A model generated the notes under the pieces. It was not told where the DNA came from, ran no database searches, and saw only the letters and a list, made by a program, of their open reading frames with translations. Shown piece after piece: positions 34,496 to 43,348 of a stretch of DNA of 64,000 bases. Source of the DNA: an uncultured Lachnospiraceae bacterium (GTDB lineage Bacteria > Bacillota > Clostridia > Lachnospirales > Lachnospiraceae); contig CAJUEY010000007.1 in assembly GCA_910585825.1 (NCBI GenBank), positions 26,929-90,928 on the forward strand, in the 5' to 3' direction. Both the position numbers and the translations under genes were made by a program. Each line of letters opens with the position of its first letter. The first letter of the stretch is position 1.

Positions 34496-34738
34496 TTATT
34501 CTTCCGCAGACAGACTGCCGAGATAATCGGAAATAGCCTCCATGGTGATTTCCGTGGTTTTGGCAGGCCGGGAAGCCTCCCATCTGCTGTATCCGGAATA
34601 ACCGATCCAGCCGATCAAAGCAATGCAGATTACCGCACCCACCGTGCGGGCGATCAGATTTTTTGCTTTCTCCTTTTTCAAAATCTGTTTGCGGTTCGCT
34701 TTTTCTTTTTTATAACGTTCTACTTTCGCCTGACTCAT
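34496..34738 (-). CDS. Small single-pass membrane protein
   Basis: This 80-aa protein has a highly basic N-terminus (KVERYKKEKANRKQILKKEKAKN), one membrane helix (TVGAVICIALIGWIGYSGYS) and an acidic tail (ISDYLGSLSAEE). AAGGAG precedes the ATG. The family and function are not recognised. Confidence 0.65.
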   Translation of the reverse strand: MSQAKVERYKKEKANRKQILKKEKAKNLIARTVGAVICIALIGWIGYSGYSRWEASRPAKTTEITMEAISDYLGSLSAEE

Positions 34739-34884
34739 ATTGAAATCTCCTTATAAACCATTTTCAGACATTATACAACATTCTGTAAAAAATGTAAATG
34801 AATATTCTTACTTGAGTTTTCTTTTTGATTTTTGTATGTTAGAATGTAAAACAAAGTGTTTAAAGGAAGATGAGGGGAATTTTC

Positions 34885-35733
34885 ATGAGCTATGCAGATA
34901 AAGTATTTGTAGAAATGTGCAAAGATATACTGGAAAACGGAGTAAGCACAGAGGGAGAAAAGGTACGGCCGAAATGGGAAGACGGAACAAGCGCTTATAC
35001 CATAAAAAAGTTTGCAGTGGTGAACCGTTATGATCTTTCCAGAGAATTTCCGGCGATTACATTGCGCAAAACTGCAATCAAAAGCTGTACCGACGAGATG
35101 CTTTGGATCTGGCAGAAAAAATCCAATAATATTCACGATTTGAACAGCAGCATCTGGGATGAATGGGCGGATGAAAACGGTTCTATCGGAAAGGCATATG
35201 GATATCAGATGAGTGTGAAGCATCAGTATAAAGAAGGAGCCATGGATCAGGTGGACCGTGTGATTTATGACTTGAAAAATAATCCGTTTAGTCGTAGAAT
35301 AATGACCAATATCTATGTGCATGAGGATCTGCATGAGATGAATTTGTATCCCTGTGCTTATAGCATGACTTTTAATGTCACGCAGCAGAAGGATGAGGAA
35401 AAGCTGATTTTAAACGGAATTCTGAATCAACGTTCTCAGGATATTCTCACTGCCAATAACTGGAATGTGTGCCAGTACGCTGTGCTGCTCTATATGCTGG
35501 CACAGGTCTGCGGTATGAAAGCCGGAGAACTGGTACATGTCATTGCAGACGCTCATATTTATGACAGGCATATTCCCCTTGTAGAGGAATTGATTCAAAG
35601 AGAGCAGCATCCGGCGCCGAAGTTCTGGCTGAATCCGGAGATTACAGATTTTTATCAGTTCACGACAGAAGATATACGTTTGGAGGATTATGTTACAGGG
35701 CCGCAGATTAAGCATATTCCGGTTGCGGTATAG
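34885..35733 (+). CDS. thyA: Thymidylate synthase, divergent ThyA
   Basis: This 282-aa enzyme methylates dUMP to dTMP using methylenetetrahydrofolate. ThyA features visible are the phosphate-binding Arg region (NPFSRRIMTNIYV), the nucleophile Cys in MNLYPCAYSMTFNV, and QRSQDILTANNWNVCQYA and DAHIYDRH. The last two differ from the common RSxDxxLGxPFN and DAHIYxNH forms, so this is a diverged subtype. The ATG at 34885 follows AGATGAGGGGA. folA follows by 12 bp, giving a dTMP-folate pair in which FolA regenerates the tetrahydrofolate consumed by ThyA. Confidence 0.9.
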   Translation: MSYADKVFVEMCKDILENGVSTEGEKVRPKWEDGTSAYTIKKFAVVNRYDLSREFPAITLRKTAIKSCTDEMLWIWQKKSNNIHDLNSSIWDEWADENGSIGKAYGYQMSVKHQYKEGAMDQVDRVIYDLKNNPFSRRIMTNIYVHEDLHEMNLYPCAYSMTFNVTQQKDEEKLILNGILNQRSQDILTANNWNVCQYAVLLYMLAQVCGMKAGELVHVIADAHIYDRHIPLVEELIQREQHPAPKFWLNPEITDFYQFTTEDIRLEDYVTGPQIKHIPVAV

Positions 35734-35745
35734 GGAGGAATGGGA

Positions 35746-36240
35746 ATGAATTTGATTTTATCGGCAGATAATAACTGGGCGATAGGAAAAGATAATAAAT
35801 TACTGGTTCGGATTCCGGCAGATATGAAATTTTTCAGGGAAACCACTACGGGGAAAGTCGTCGTCATGGGAAGAAAGACTCTGGAGAGCTTTCCAAACGG
35901 CCTTCCTCTGAAAAACAGGATCAATATTGTACTGACGAAAAATCTGTCTTATCAGGTAAAGGATGCTATTGTAGTACATTCCAAAGAAGAACTGGATCAG
36001 GAACTCAAAAAATACAACAGCGATGATATTTATGTGATTGGCGGCGGCAGTGTTTATGAAATGCTGTTAAAAGAATGTGATATAGCCCATGTCACCAAAA
36101 TTAATTATACATATGAAGCAGATACTTTTTTTCCCAATCTGGATGAAGATCCTGATTGGGAGATCGTGGCAGACAGCGAAGAACAGACTTATTTTGATCT
36201 GGAATATTATTTCCTGAAATATCAAAGAAAAGGATCATGA
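35746..36240 (+). CDS. folA: Dihydrofolate reductase
   Basis: This 164-aa protein has DHFR signatures MNLILSADNNWAIGKDNKLL, IPADMKFFRETTTGKVVVMGRKTLESFP, DDIYVIGGGSVYEMLL, and the C-terminal YFLKYQRK. It reduces dihydrofolate to tetrahydrofolate with NADPH. GGGAGG lies 7-8 bp before the ATG at 35746. It is in operon with thyA. Confidence 0.95.
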   Translation: MNLILSADNNWAIGKDNKLLVRIPADMKFFRETTTGKVVVMGRKTLESFPNGLPLKNRINIVLTKNLSYQVKDAIVVHSKEELDQELKKYNSDDIYVIGGGSVYEMLLKECDIAHVTKINYTYEADTFFPNLDEDPDWEIVADSEEQTYFDLEYYFLKYQRKGS

Positions 36241-36289
36241 GGGGAATGGCAGGCCGGATTTTGAGTGATATAGGGAGGCATAATTTCAA

Positions 36290-38011
36290 ATGGACATAAC
36301 GGGAAGAAAACTATTTGTAAGAGCATTATTAGAAGAAGGTGTAGATACCATATTCGGCTATCCGGGAGGCATGGTAACGGATATTATGGATGAATTGTAT
36401 AAGCAGGAAGACATTCGTCTGGTTCTGCCCCGCCATGAGCAGGCATTGATCCACGAAGCAGAAGGATATGCCAAATCTACCGGCAAAGTCGGCGTCTGTT
36501 TAGTGACCAGCGGGCCGGGAGCGACGAATACTATTACAGGACTTGCAGATGCTCATTATGATAACATTCCGCTGGTGTGTTTTACAGGACAGGTGCCTTT
36601 AAATCTCATTGGAAATGATGCATTTCAGGAAGTGGATATTGTAGGCATGACAAGAAGCATTACCAAATACGGCGTTACGGTGCGAAACAGAAAGGATCTG
36701 GGAAAAATCATCAAAATGGCTTTTCATATTGCAAGAACCGGAAAACCGGGGCCGGTGCTGATTGATCTGCCCAAGGATATCCAGATTGAGACAGGAGACA
36801 GCCGATATCCGGAAACCGTCAGCATCCGCGGCTATAAGCCTAATGAAGGCGTACATGTAGGCCAGCTGAAAAAAGCGTACAAGCTGTTGAAATCAGCGCA
36901 AAAACCTTTGATTTTGGCAGGCGGCGGCATATTGATCAGCAAAGCTGAAGAAGAGCTTTTGAAATTGGTGGAAAAAATGCGTATTCCGGTGGTTACCACG
37001 GTTATGGGAAAAGGGTCCATCCCGACGAATCATCCTTATTATATTGGAAACAGCGGAATGCATGGCAAATATGCGGCCAATATTGCAGTCAGTGAATGTG
37101 ATGTGCTTTTTTCCATTGGAACCCGGTTTAATGACAGGATTACCGGAGATTTGAATGAATTTGCCCCAAATGCCAAAATTGTGCATATTGATATTGATAC
37201 AGCGGCAATTTCCAGAAATGTAGTTGTAGATGTGCCGATTGTGGCAGATGCAAAACTGTCTTTAGAGAAGTTAAATGAATGGGCGGAGCCGAAGAATACA
37301 AAACACTGGCTGGCGGAGATTGCAGCCTGGAATAAAGATAATCCTCTGGAGATGAGGAGAGACAAAGGAATGACGCCTCAGATGATTATGGAGGGGATCA
37401 ATGCAGAATTTGATTCCTGTATCATCACCACAGATGTGGGACAGCATCAGATGTGGGCTACCCAGTATCTGGACTTTGGCGGAGAGAAGAAATTTATTAC
37501 TTCCGGCGGACTTGGCACAATGGGATTTGGTTTTCCGGCAGCGATTGGAGCCAAAATTGCAAACCCGGACAAGGCGGTAGTCTGTATTACCGGAGACGGC
37601 GGTTTTCAGATGAATATGCAGGAAATGGCCACCGCTGTTACAGAAAATGCACCGGTGATCATTTGTCTTTTGAATAATCAGTATCTGGGCATGGTGCGAC
37701 AGATGCAGCAGCTTTTTTACGGAAAGCGTTATGAAGCTACCTGTCTGCGGCGGCGGATTACCTGTCCGGCGAACTGTAAAGGGAAAAACGAAACGTGTCC
37801 TCCGTATCTGCCGGACTTCATGCAGTTTGCGAAAACATACGGCGCTCACGGCATCCGTGTGGAGAAAGAGGAAGAGATTACAGCTGCTCTTCGGGAAGCA
37901 AAGACTTATACAGATGCACCGACGATAATTGAATTTATCATTTCCAGTGATGAGCTCGTACTTCCTATGGTACAGGGAGGAAATCCTATGAGCAACATGA
38001 TATTGAAATAG
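36290..38011 (+). CDS. ilvB: Acetolactate synthase large subunit
   Basis: This 573-aa thiamine diphosphate enzyme catalyses the first common step of Val/Ile/Leu synthesis. Visible signatures are FGYPGGMVTDIMDEL, the catalytic Glu in LPRHEQALIHEAEGYA, VCLVTSGPGATNTITGLADAH, LGTMGFGFPAAIGAK, and the ThDP-binding GDGGFQMNMQEMATA...NNQYLGMVRQ. An insertion near residues 485-510 contains several Cys residues (CLRRRITCPANCKGKNETCP). The regulatory subunit ilvN follows 11 bp later. No leader peptide or T-box was seen upstream. Confidence 0.95.
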   Translation: MDITGRKLFVRALLEEGVDTIFGYPGGMVTDIMDELYKQEDIRLVLPRHEQALIHEAEGYAKSTGKVGVCLVTSGPGATNTITGLADAHYDNIPLVCFTGQVPLNLIGNDAFQEVDIVGMTRSITKYGVTVRNRKDLGKIIKMAFHIARTGKPGPVLIDLPKDIQIETGDSRYPETVSIRGYKPNEGVHVGQLKKAYKLLKSAQKPLILAGGGILISKAEEELLKLVEKMRIPVVTTVMGKGSIPTNHPYYIGNSGMHGKYAANIAVSECDVLFSIGTRFNDRITGDLNEFAPNAKIVHIDIDTAAISRNVVVDVPIVADAKLSLEKLNEWAEPKNTKHWLAEIAAWNKDNPLEMRRDKGMTPQMIMEGINAEFDSCIITTDVGQHQMWATQYLDFGGEKKFITSGGLGTMGFGFPAAIGAKIANPDKAVVCITGDGGFQMNMQEMATAVTENAPVIICLLNNQYLGMVRQMQQLFYGKRYEATCLRRRITCPANCKGKNETCPPYLPDFMQFAKTYGAHGIRVEKEEEITAALREAKTYTDAPTIIEFIISSDELVLPMVQGGNPMSNMILK

Positions 38012-38022
38012 GAGGTAAGAAC

Positions 38023-38520
38023 ATGAAAAACAGATGGATTGCACTCTATGTGGAAAATGAAGTAGGTGTCTTGGCCAAGGTTTCCGGATTGTTTTCCGGC
38101 AAATCTTACAATCTGCAGAGTCTTACCGTGGGGACAACAGAAGATGAAACCGTATCCCGTATGACAATTTGCGTAGCCAGTGATGATATCACCTTTGAGC
38201 AGATCAAAAAACAGTTAAACCGCATGGTGGAAGTAATCAAGGTCATTGATTTGACCAATGTTCCGCTGCATATGAAGGAAATTTTATTCGCAAAAGTATT
38301 GAACTGTACGACAGCAGACAAAGAAGAGGTATTTCAGATTGCCCAGGTATTTGACGTTCAGGTGGCGGATATCGGCAAAGACAGCGTGCTGTTGGAATGC
38401 AAATTGACAGAACGGAGAAACAACGAATTGATTGCATTGCTTCGGAGCAAATTCAAAAAAATTGAAGTAGTCCGGGGCGGAGCAGTGGCGATTGAATCAA
38501 TTAGTACTTCCTGCAGATAA
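38023..38520 (+). CDS. ilvN: Acetolactate synthase small (regulatory) subunit
   Basis: This 165-aa protein has an N-terminal ACT domain (RWIALYVENEVGVLAKVSGLFSGKSYNLQSLTVG) and the C-terminal AHAS small-subunit domain. It binds the large subunit and confers valine feedback control. AGGAGG lies before the ATG, and it is in operon with ilvB. Confidence 0.95.
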   Translation: MKNRWIALYVENEVGVLAKVSGLFSGKSYNLQSLTVGTTEDETVSRMTICVASDDITFEQIKKQLNRMVEVIKVIDLTNVPLHMKEILFAKVLNCTTADKEEVFQIAQVFDVQVADIGKDSVLLECKLTERRNNELIALLRSKFKKIEVVRGGAVAIESISTSCR

Positions 38521-38571
38521 TAATCAGCATGAGATCAGGACAGATAATCCGGGTAATAGGAGAGCTTTTCT

Positions 38572-38835
38572 ATGAATATTACATCCGTTGTAAAAAATAT
38601 GACACAAAAAGACAGAGGAATTTTGAATCGTAATAAAGCGGCAGACGCCGCAGAAGAAGAGTGCGTCAATATACTTCTTTTGACACACCGGAATTCAGAA
38701 AATACCGGAGATCAAATGATTGAGGCCTGCGATGTCAGTTTGATTACTGCTGTAATGAAAAGTTTAAATAAAAACTGCAAGATCAACAGTTCGGGAGTGG
38801 GGATGATTTCTTCCCGTTTGAAAGGAAAGCGTTAA
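38572..38835 (+). CDS. Small protein of unknown function after ilvN
   Basis: This 87-aa soluble protein (MNITSVVKNMTQKDRGIL...CVNILLLTHRNSENTGDQMIEACDVSLITAVMKSLNK) has a good ribosome site (TAGGAGAG) and is followed by a strong terminator, so it closes the ilvBN transcript. I recognise no domain. Confidence 0.6.
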   Translation: MNITSVVKNMTQKDRGILNRNKAADAAEEECVNILLLTHRNSENTGDQMIEACDVSLITAVMKSLNKNCKINSSGVGMISSRLKGKR

Positions 38836-38847
38836 ACAGATATAAAG

Positions 38848-38882
38848 ATGACGGTGATTCCCTTAGGGAGCCGTCATTTTTT
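38848..38882 (+). terminator. Rho-independent terminator
   Basis: The stem ATGACGG/CCGTCAT with inner TTCCC/GGGAG pairing is followed directly by six T residues. Confidence 0.88.
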
Positions 38883-38887
38883 CGTTT

Positions 38888-38985
38888 GAAATCCGAAAGG
38901 ATGCCTCTATGCCGTCCGGCATTGTTAAGGAAACCCGAAAGGATACCTCTATGCCGTCCGGCAAGATTAAGGAAATCTTAAAGAG
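38888..38985. repeat. 42-bp tandem repeat, two copies plus a partial
   Basis: Units begin at 38888 and 38930, and a third degenerate start lies at 38972. Each reads GAAAYCCGAAAGGATRCC, then TCTATGCCGTCCGGCA and TTAAG. The core GCCG-TC-CGGC can form a short hairpin. It lies between a terminator and the two-component operon. It is a different family from the 51-bp units. Confidence 0.75.
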
Positions 38986-39066
38986 TTGCAATCTTTTATG
39001 TTCATAAAATTTCCGATAGAATAATCTTATGATTAATCATATCGGAAGGAAAAGTTGGAGGAGAAT

Positions 39067-39762
39067 ATGTACCGTATATTAGTATGTGATGATGAAAAAG
39101 ATATTGTTTCCGCACTGCGGATTTATTTGACGGCAGACGGCTATGAAGTCGTAGAAGCGTATAACGGAAAAGAAGCCGTTGAGCTGGTAAGAAGCATGGA
39201 AATCCACCTGATTCTTATGGATATTATGATGCCGGTTATGGATGGGATTTCTGCCATGGTAAAAATAAGAGAACAAAACAATGTGCCGGTGATACTTCTG
39301 ACAGCGAAAGGCGAAGATACAGATAAAGTATTAGGACTGACAGTAGGCGCAGACGACTATGTGACGAAACCTTTTAATCCGGTGGAGCTGCAGGCCCGTG
39401 TCAAATCCCAGCTGAGGCGTTATATGAAATTAGGCGGCGGCAATATCAAAAACGATACCGTATCCATTGGCGGAATCGAACTGGACGACAAAGCAAAAGA
39501 AGTGACGTTAGACGGCGAAAACGTTTCTTTGACACGCACGGAATATGACATTTTAAAACTGCTGTTAGAGCACAAAGGCCAGGTGTTTTCTCCGGCCCAG
39601 ATTTATCAGTCTGTCTGGAATGATGTTGCTTACGGAACGGAAAATACGGTTGCAGTGCATATCAGGCACCTCCGGGAAAAATTAGAGTATGATCCCGCAA
39701 ATCCACGTTATTTAAAAGTAGTATGGGGCAGGGGATATAAAATTGAGGAGGATAATGGATGA
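39067..39762 (+). CDS. OmpR-family response regulator
   Basis: This 231-aa protein has a receiver domain (VCDDEKDIVS, phospho-Asp in LILMDIMMPVMDG, LLTAKGED, DDYVTKPFNP) and a winged-helix output domain (LTRTEYDILKLLLEHKGQVFSPAQIYQSVW, TVAVHIRHLREKL, GRGYKIE). The ATG at 39067 has GGAGGAG 5 bp upstream. It overlaps its kinase gene by 4 bp (ATGA). Confidence 0.93.
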   Translation: MYRILVCDDEKDIVSALRIYLTADGYEVVEAYNGKEAVELVRSMEIHLILMDIMMPVMDGISAMVKIREQNNVPVILLTAKGEDTDKVLGLTVGADDYVTKPFNPVELQARVKSQLRRYMKLGGGNIKNDTVSIGGIELDDKAKEVTLDGENVSLTRTEYDILKLLLEHKGQVFSPAQIYQSVWNDVAYGTENTVAVHIRHLREKLEYDPANPRYLKVVWGRGYKIEEDNG

Positions 39763-42113
39763 AGAAATTTTTTTATAAAAAATGGGCAAAAGTCTGTATG
39801 GGAATTTTGTGTGTGATAAGCTTTAATATAGCGGCAGGCTCTTTGATTGGAATAGAAATCGGCGAGTCAAACGGTGTTTATGAAAACAGCAAAGAAGAAT
39901 TCAAAGAGCAGATGTATGATAAAATATGCATGAATTATTCCATATCGGCTGTGGTACAATATGAGTCTGATTTTAATATGGGAGAGCTGCAGGATACGAA
40001 TTTTCGGTATGGCGTGATACAGACCGACAGCATTCAGGGACTTGATTTAAATAATAAAAAAATCTATGAAGTATGCAGCTTTGATGAGAAAGTAACAGAG
40101 GATATGCTGTATGTGCATTCCTTCAGCATGGGCGAATCAACAGAATATTATGTGGGAAATTCTTTATTTGACAGTTTTTCTATCTACAACGGCGATTATG
40201 AGTATCAGGAAATGCGAAGTCCCATCGAAGGCTGTTATTATGCAAGAGATGTAGAGAGATTTTATTGTTTGTCAGAAGGAAAGCTTTATCCGGTAGAATA
40301 TTATGATGGTTCCTATAATCTGATTCCGATTACAACAGCAGAGGGAGCCGTTGCATATGTATGGGAAGACGGGCAGGAGCAGGTTTGGTTTGGCGGGCAG
40401 ACGTGGTATCTTTCGGATATTCCGGTTCTGCTTCGGAAAGATTTGGCAGAGATAGGAAGAGTTGTATCCGATCAGGAAGGAGATCCGGCATATGAAGACT
40501 ATTATATGGAGGACGGTAATGTTGTATTCTATTCTTCTGAAATTTCTGATACGACTCCATATTATGTCCTTTCCTATGTGAAAGAACCTTTGGAGGCAAA
40601 AGAGGATTTTTTTCATCAGAATATATTGGGAAAGCTGAATAGCTGGGGGAAACAGGATTTCTTTGTTCAGGCAGAAACACTGATAGACATCATGTATATG
40701 TTTCGGCATATCTGGTTTGTGCTTTTTGTATTCTTTTTGATGTTGTTTGGTATTTCCTTTGTGGGACTTATGGCAGGAGCGGGACACCGCAATACCGAAG
40801 AAGTGATGCCGGACTGGCTGAGCCGGATGCCCTATGATATTTTTATCATTATAATGACGGCTATTGGAACGGTTCCCATAATGATTGCCAGCGGGCTGGA
40901 TGGAAGCGTGGGCATTACGGTGGCCATAGAGTTTGGCGCTCTGGCGATATGTTTGGAAGAAATACTTATTCTGCTCTTTTGCATGAATACAGCTGTAAGG
41001 TTCAAGCTGGGAGGCTGGTGGAAAAATACACTGTGTTATCGGATTGTCAGCCGGATCAAAAAAGGAATGATTCATATCCTGGAAATGATGGGCAAGGCTT
41101 TGCCGCTGTTGTGGAAAGCATGGGCGGTCATGGGCTTACTGGCATTTTTCGAGTTGATTGGAGTTGTATCAACCTCGTATCATCCCCAGATGCAGGTCTT
41201 TCTGTGGCTGATAGAAAAAATTGTGCTTTATAGCCTGATTACGATAGCGCTGCTGCAGATGCGAAAGCTGCAGAGGGCGGGAAAGGAGCTTGCAGACGGC
41301 GGTTTGGAAAGTCCTTTGGATACAGGCAGGATGATGTGGGACTTTAAAGAACATGGCGACAATTTAAACCACATTCAGGACGGAATTCAAAAAGCTGTTG
41401 AAGAACAGTTAAAGAGCGAACGTTTTAAAACTGAGCTGATTACAAATGTTTCTCACGATATAAAAACGCCTTTAACCTCCATCATTAATTATGTGGATCT
41501 TCTGGAGAAGGAAGAGATTGACAATCCCCGTGTGCAGGAGTATCTGGAAGTATTGGGACGCCAGTCCGGCCGGCTGAAAAAGCTGATCGAAGATCTTATG
41601 GAGGCTTCAAAAGCGTCTACCGGAAATCTGACCGTTGTCTATGAAAGCTGTGATGTGCATGTAATGCTGATTCAGACGATTGGAGAATTTGAGGAAAAAT
41701 TAAAGGCGAATCGGATTGATCTGATTGTGCAGAGCGGGGACGTTCCCTTTGTGATTCAGGCAGATCCCAGACACCTGTGGCGTATTTTTGACAATCTGAT
41801 GAATAACATCTGCAAATATGCCCAGTCCTCTACCAGAGCTTATGTCAATATAGAACAGAAACAGCAATCTGTCAGAATTGTTTTTCGGAATATTTCCAAA
41901 TATGCATTAAATGTAGAAGCGGAGGAGTTAATGGAACGTTTTGTAAGAGGAGACAGTTCCAGAAATACAGAAGGCAGCGGACTTGGGATTTCTATTGCCA
42001 AAAGTCTTACGGAGCTGATGCAGGGATCGTTTGAACTTGTGGTAGATGGGGATTTGTTTAAGGTGATTGTGACATTTCCAATGACAGAAACGATTCAGCC
42101 TTCTAACTCATAG
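39759..42113 (+). CDS. Large membrane sensor histidine kinase
   Basis: This 784-aa kinase has an N-terminal membrane helix (residues about 12-30) and a roughly 275-residue extracytoplasmic sensor. A cluster of five to six membrane helices (about 310-500) precedes the HisKA domain with the phospho-His near 567 (NVSHDIKTPLTSI). HATPase motifs are DNLMNNICKYA, MERFVRGDSSRN and GSGLGISIAKSL; the G1 box is atypical (IVFRNISKYAL), as in some VanS-like kinases. It is co-transcribed with the preceding regulator. The stimulus is unknown. Confidence 0.9.
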   Translation: MKKFFYKKWAKVCMGILCVISFNIAAGSLIGIEIGESNGVYENSKEEFKEQMYDKICMNYSISAVVQYESDFNMGELQDTNFRYGVIQTDSIQGLDLNNKKIYEVCSFDEKVTEDMLYVHSFSMGESTEYYVGNSLFDSFSIYNGDYEYQEMRSPIEGCYYARDVERFYCLSEGKLYPVEYYDGSYNLIPITTAEGAVAYVWEDGQEQVWFGGQTWYLSDIPVLLRKDLAEIGRVVSDQEGDPAYEDYYMEDGNVVFYSSEISDTTPYYVLSYVKEPLEAKEDFFHQNILGKLNSWGKQDFFVQAETLIDIMYMFRHIWFVLFVFFLMLFGISFVGLMAGAGHRNTEEVMPDWLSRMPYDIFIIIMTAIGTVPIMIASGLDGSVGITVAIEFGALAICLEEILILLFCMNTAVRFKLGGWWKNTLCYRIVSRIKKGMIHILEMMGKALPLLWKAWAVMGLLAFFELIGVVSTSYHPQMQVFLWLIEKIVLYSLITIALLQMRKLQRAGKELADGGLESPLDTGRMMWDFKEHGDNLNHIQDGIQKAVEEQLKSERFKTELITNVSHDIKTPLTSIINYVDLLEKEEIDNPRVQEYLEVLGRQSGRLKKLIEDLMEASKASTGNLTVVYESCDVHVMLIQTIGEFEEKLKANRIDLIVQSGDVPFVIQADPRHLWRIFDNLMNNICKYAQSSTRAYVNIEQKQQSVRIVFRNISKYALNVEAEELMERFVRGDSSRNTEGSGLGISIAKSLTELMQGSFELVVDGDLFKVIVTFPMTETIQPSNS

Positions 42114-42146
42114 CTGCCGTAAGAATCACAATTGAGAAATAGGATC

Positions 42147-42175
42147 TTGCAATCAGAGGAGCCTTTCGTTACAAT
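42147..42175 (+). promoter_or_regulatory. Promoter of the kinase/ECF gene pair
   Basis: TTGCAA (42147-42152), 17 bp, TACAAT (42170-42175). Transcription would start near 42182, inside the hairpin element described next. Confidence 0.55.
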
Positions 42176-42176
42176 A

Positions 42177-42216
42177 TTTTATGTGCTCTTAAACACATAA
42201 AGTATAACCAAAGGAG
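42177..42216 (+). repeat. Diverged leader hairpin related to the 51-bp repeat
   Basis: TTATGTG (42179-42185) pairs with CACATAA (42194-42200). The stretch TTTATGTGCTCTTAAACACA and the following AAAGGAG match the 3' half of the units before the PBP gene, but the CCCTCCGGG part is absent. It is again in sense orientation and ends at the ribosome site of the next gene. Confidence 0.45.
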
Positions 42217-42223
42217 CAATCCG

Positions 42224-43330
42224 ATGCATGACGAATTTATCCGGATATTAAAAGAACATACAGCCAGATATCCAAAAATGGAGAAACAGGATTATGGAAA
42301 GCTTGTTTTTCAAAGTGAATACGGACCAGAGCACCTGGTAACAGAGAAAGAATCGGTGCTGTCCTTTTTGCAGGAGGAGATGGCGGAACTTCCCTCTGAT
42401 GCGGCTCCCAAAAATATAGAGCCGATTGGAGGCGGGTTGTGCCGTTTTCCTCTGTCTTTTTGCAAATCCGGGACAGATCTGGAAACGTTAGCAGAATTGT
42501 TTCTTCTGACAGCACAGGAATACAGCCGGGTTTCAGAAGGAATTTTGGATAAAATAGACAAGCTGCAGAAATTGTCTGTTCCGGGAATGGAAGAATGGCT
42601 GCAGCAATGGAAGGAAAAGGGGTATCCTCCCGTTCATCACAGTCAGAGCTACAGAGATGCGTATCATCCTCATTACAGACTGCTCAAGAGAGAATATGCA
42701 GGTTATTTTCCTGCAATTGCGGCAGTCAAAAAATATATTCTCTCCAGGGGTTCTAATTGGATGCGTTCTTTCGGAACAGCCGCAGAAGATGTGGAAAAAG
42801 AAAAGCCGGTTATTATTGGCATTGACGGAAGATGCGGCAGCGGAAAGACAGGGCTGGCCAGTCTTTTTTCAAAATTGTTTGACTGTAATGTCTTTCATAT
42901 GGATGATTTTTATCTGCCGTTGGAAAGGCGTTTGGAAAACTGGAAAGAAATTCCCGGTGGAAATATTGATGATAGAAGGCTGACAGACGAGATTTTAAAG
43001 CCGGTGCAAAGGAGAGAAACGGTGTTCTATCAGCCTTACGACTGTGGGGAAGGAAAGATCGGAAAACCGTCTCAGATGCGCCCGAAACTGCTGAATATTC
43101 TGGAAGGAAGTTATTCCGGACATCCATTCTTTCGGGAAAATTATCAGTTTACTATTTTTCTGACCTGCTCCAAAGAGGAACAAAAGAGGCGTCTGCAAAG
43201 AAGAGAGGGCGGATACTTTTCTGTCTTTGAGGAACAGTGGATTCCCTTTGAAGAACAGTATCATCGTTGTTATGACGTGGAGAAAAGAAGTGATCTTTGT
43301 TTGGATACCAGTGAATTTTTTGATTCATAA
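42224..43330 (+). CDS. P-loop kinase (uridine kinase-like) with an unrecognised N-terminal domain
   Basis: Residues about 195-368 resemble the uridine kinase/pantothenate kinase superfamily: IGIDGRCGSGKTGLASLFSK (Walker A), NVFHMDDFYLPLERR (substrate Asp), IFLTCSKEEQKRRLQRREG (lid). Residues 1-170 (LVFQSEYGPEHLV, LQEEMAELP, EPIGGGLCRFPLS, YPPVHHSQSYRDAYHPHYRLL) form a separate domain I do not recognise. The substrate is unknown. The next gene, 18 bp later, is a vitamin-type ECF S component, suggesting a salvage role such as phosphorylating an imported vitamin or nucleoside; this is inference. Confidence 0.65.
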   Translation: MHDEFIRILKEHTARYPKMEKQDYGKLVFQSEYGPEHLVTEKESVLSFLQEEMAELPSDAAPKNIEPIGGGLCRFPLSFCKSGTDLETLAELFLLTAQEYSRVSEGILDKIDKLQKLSVPGMEEWLQQWKEKGYPPVHHSQSYRDAYHPHYRLLKREYAGYFPAIAAVKKYILSRGSNWMRSFGTAAEDVEKEKPVIIGIDGRCGSGKTGLASLFSKLFDCNVFHMDDFYLPLERRLENWKEIPGGNIDDRRLTDEILKPVQRRETVFYQPYDCGEGKIGKPSQMRPKLLNILEGSYSGHPFFRENYQFTIFLTCSKEEQKRRLQRREGGYFSVFEEQWIPFEEQYHRCYDVEKRSDLCLDTSEFFDS

Positions 43331-43348
43331 ATGAGAGGGGATTGTATT

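Noticed and set aside
36241..36289. Attenuator or leader peptide before ilvB
   Set aside because: Only 49 bp of intergenic sequence with no run of branched-chain codons or hairpin.
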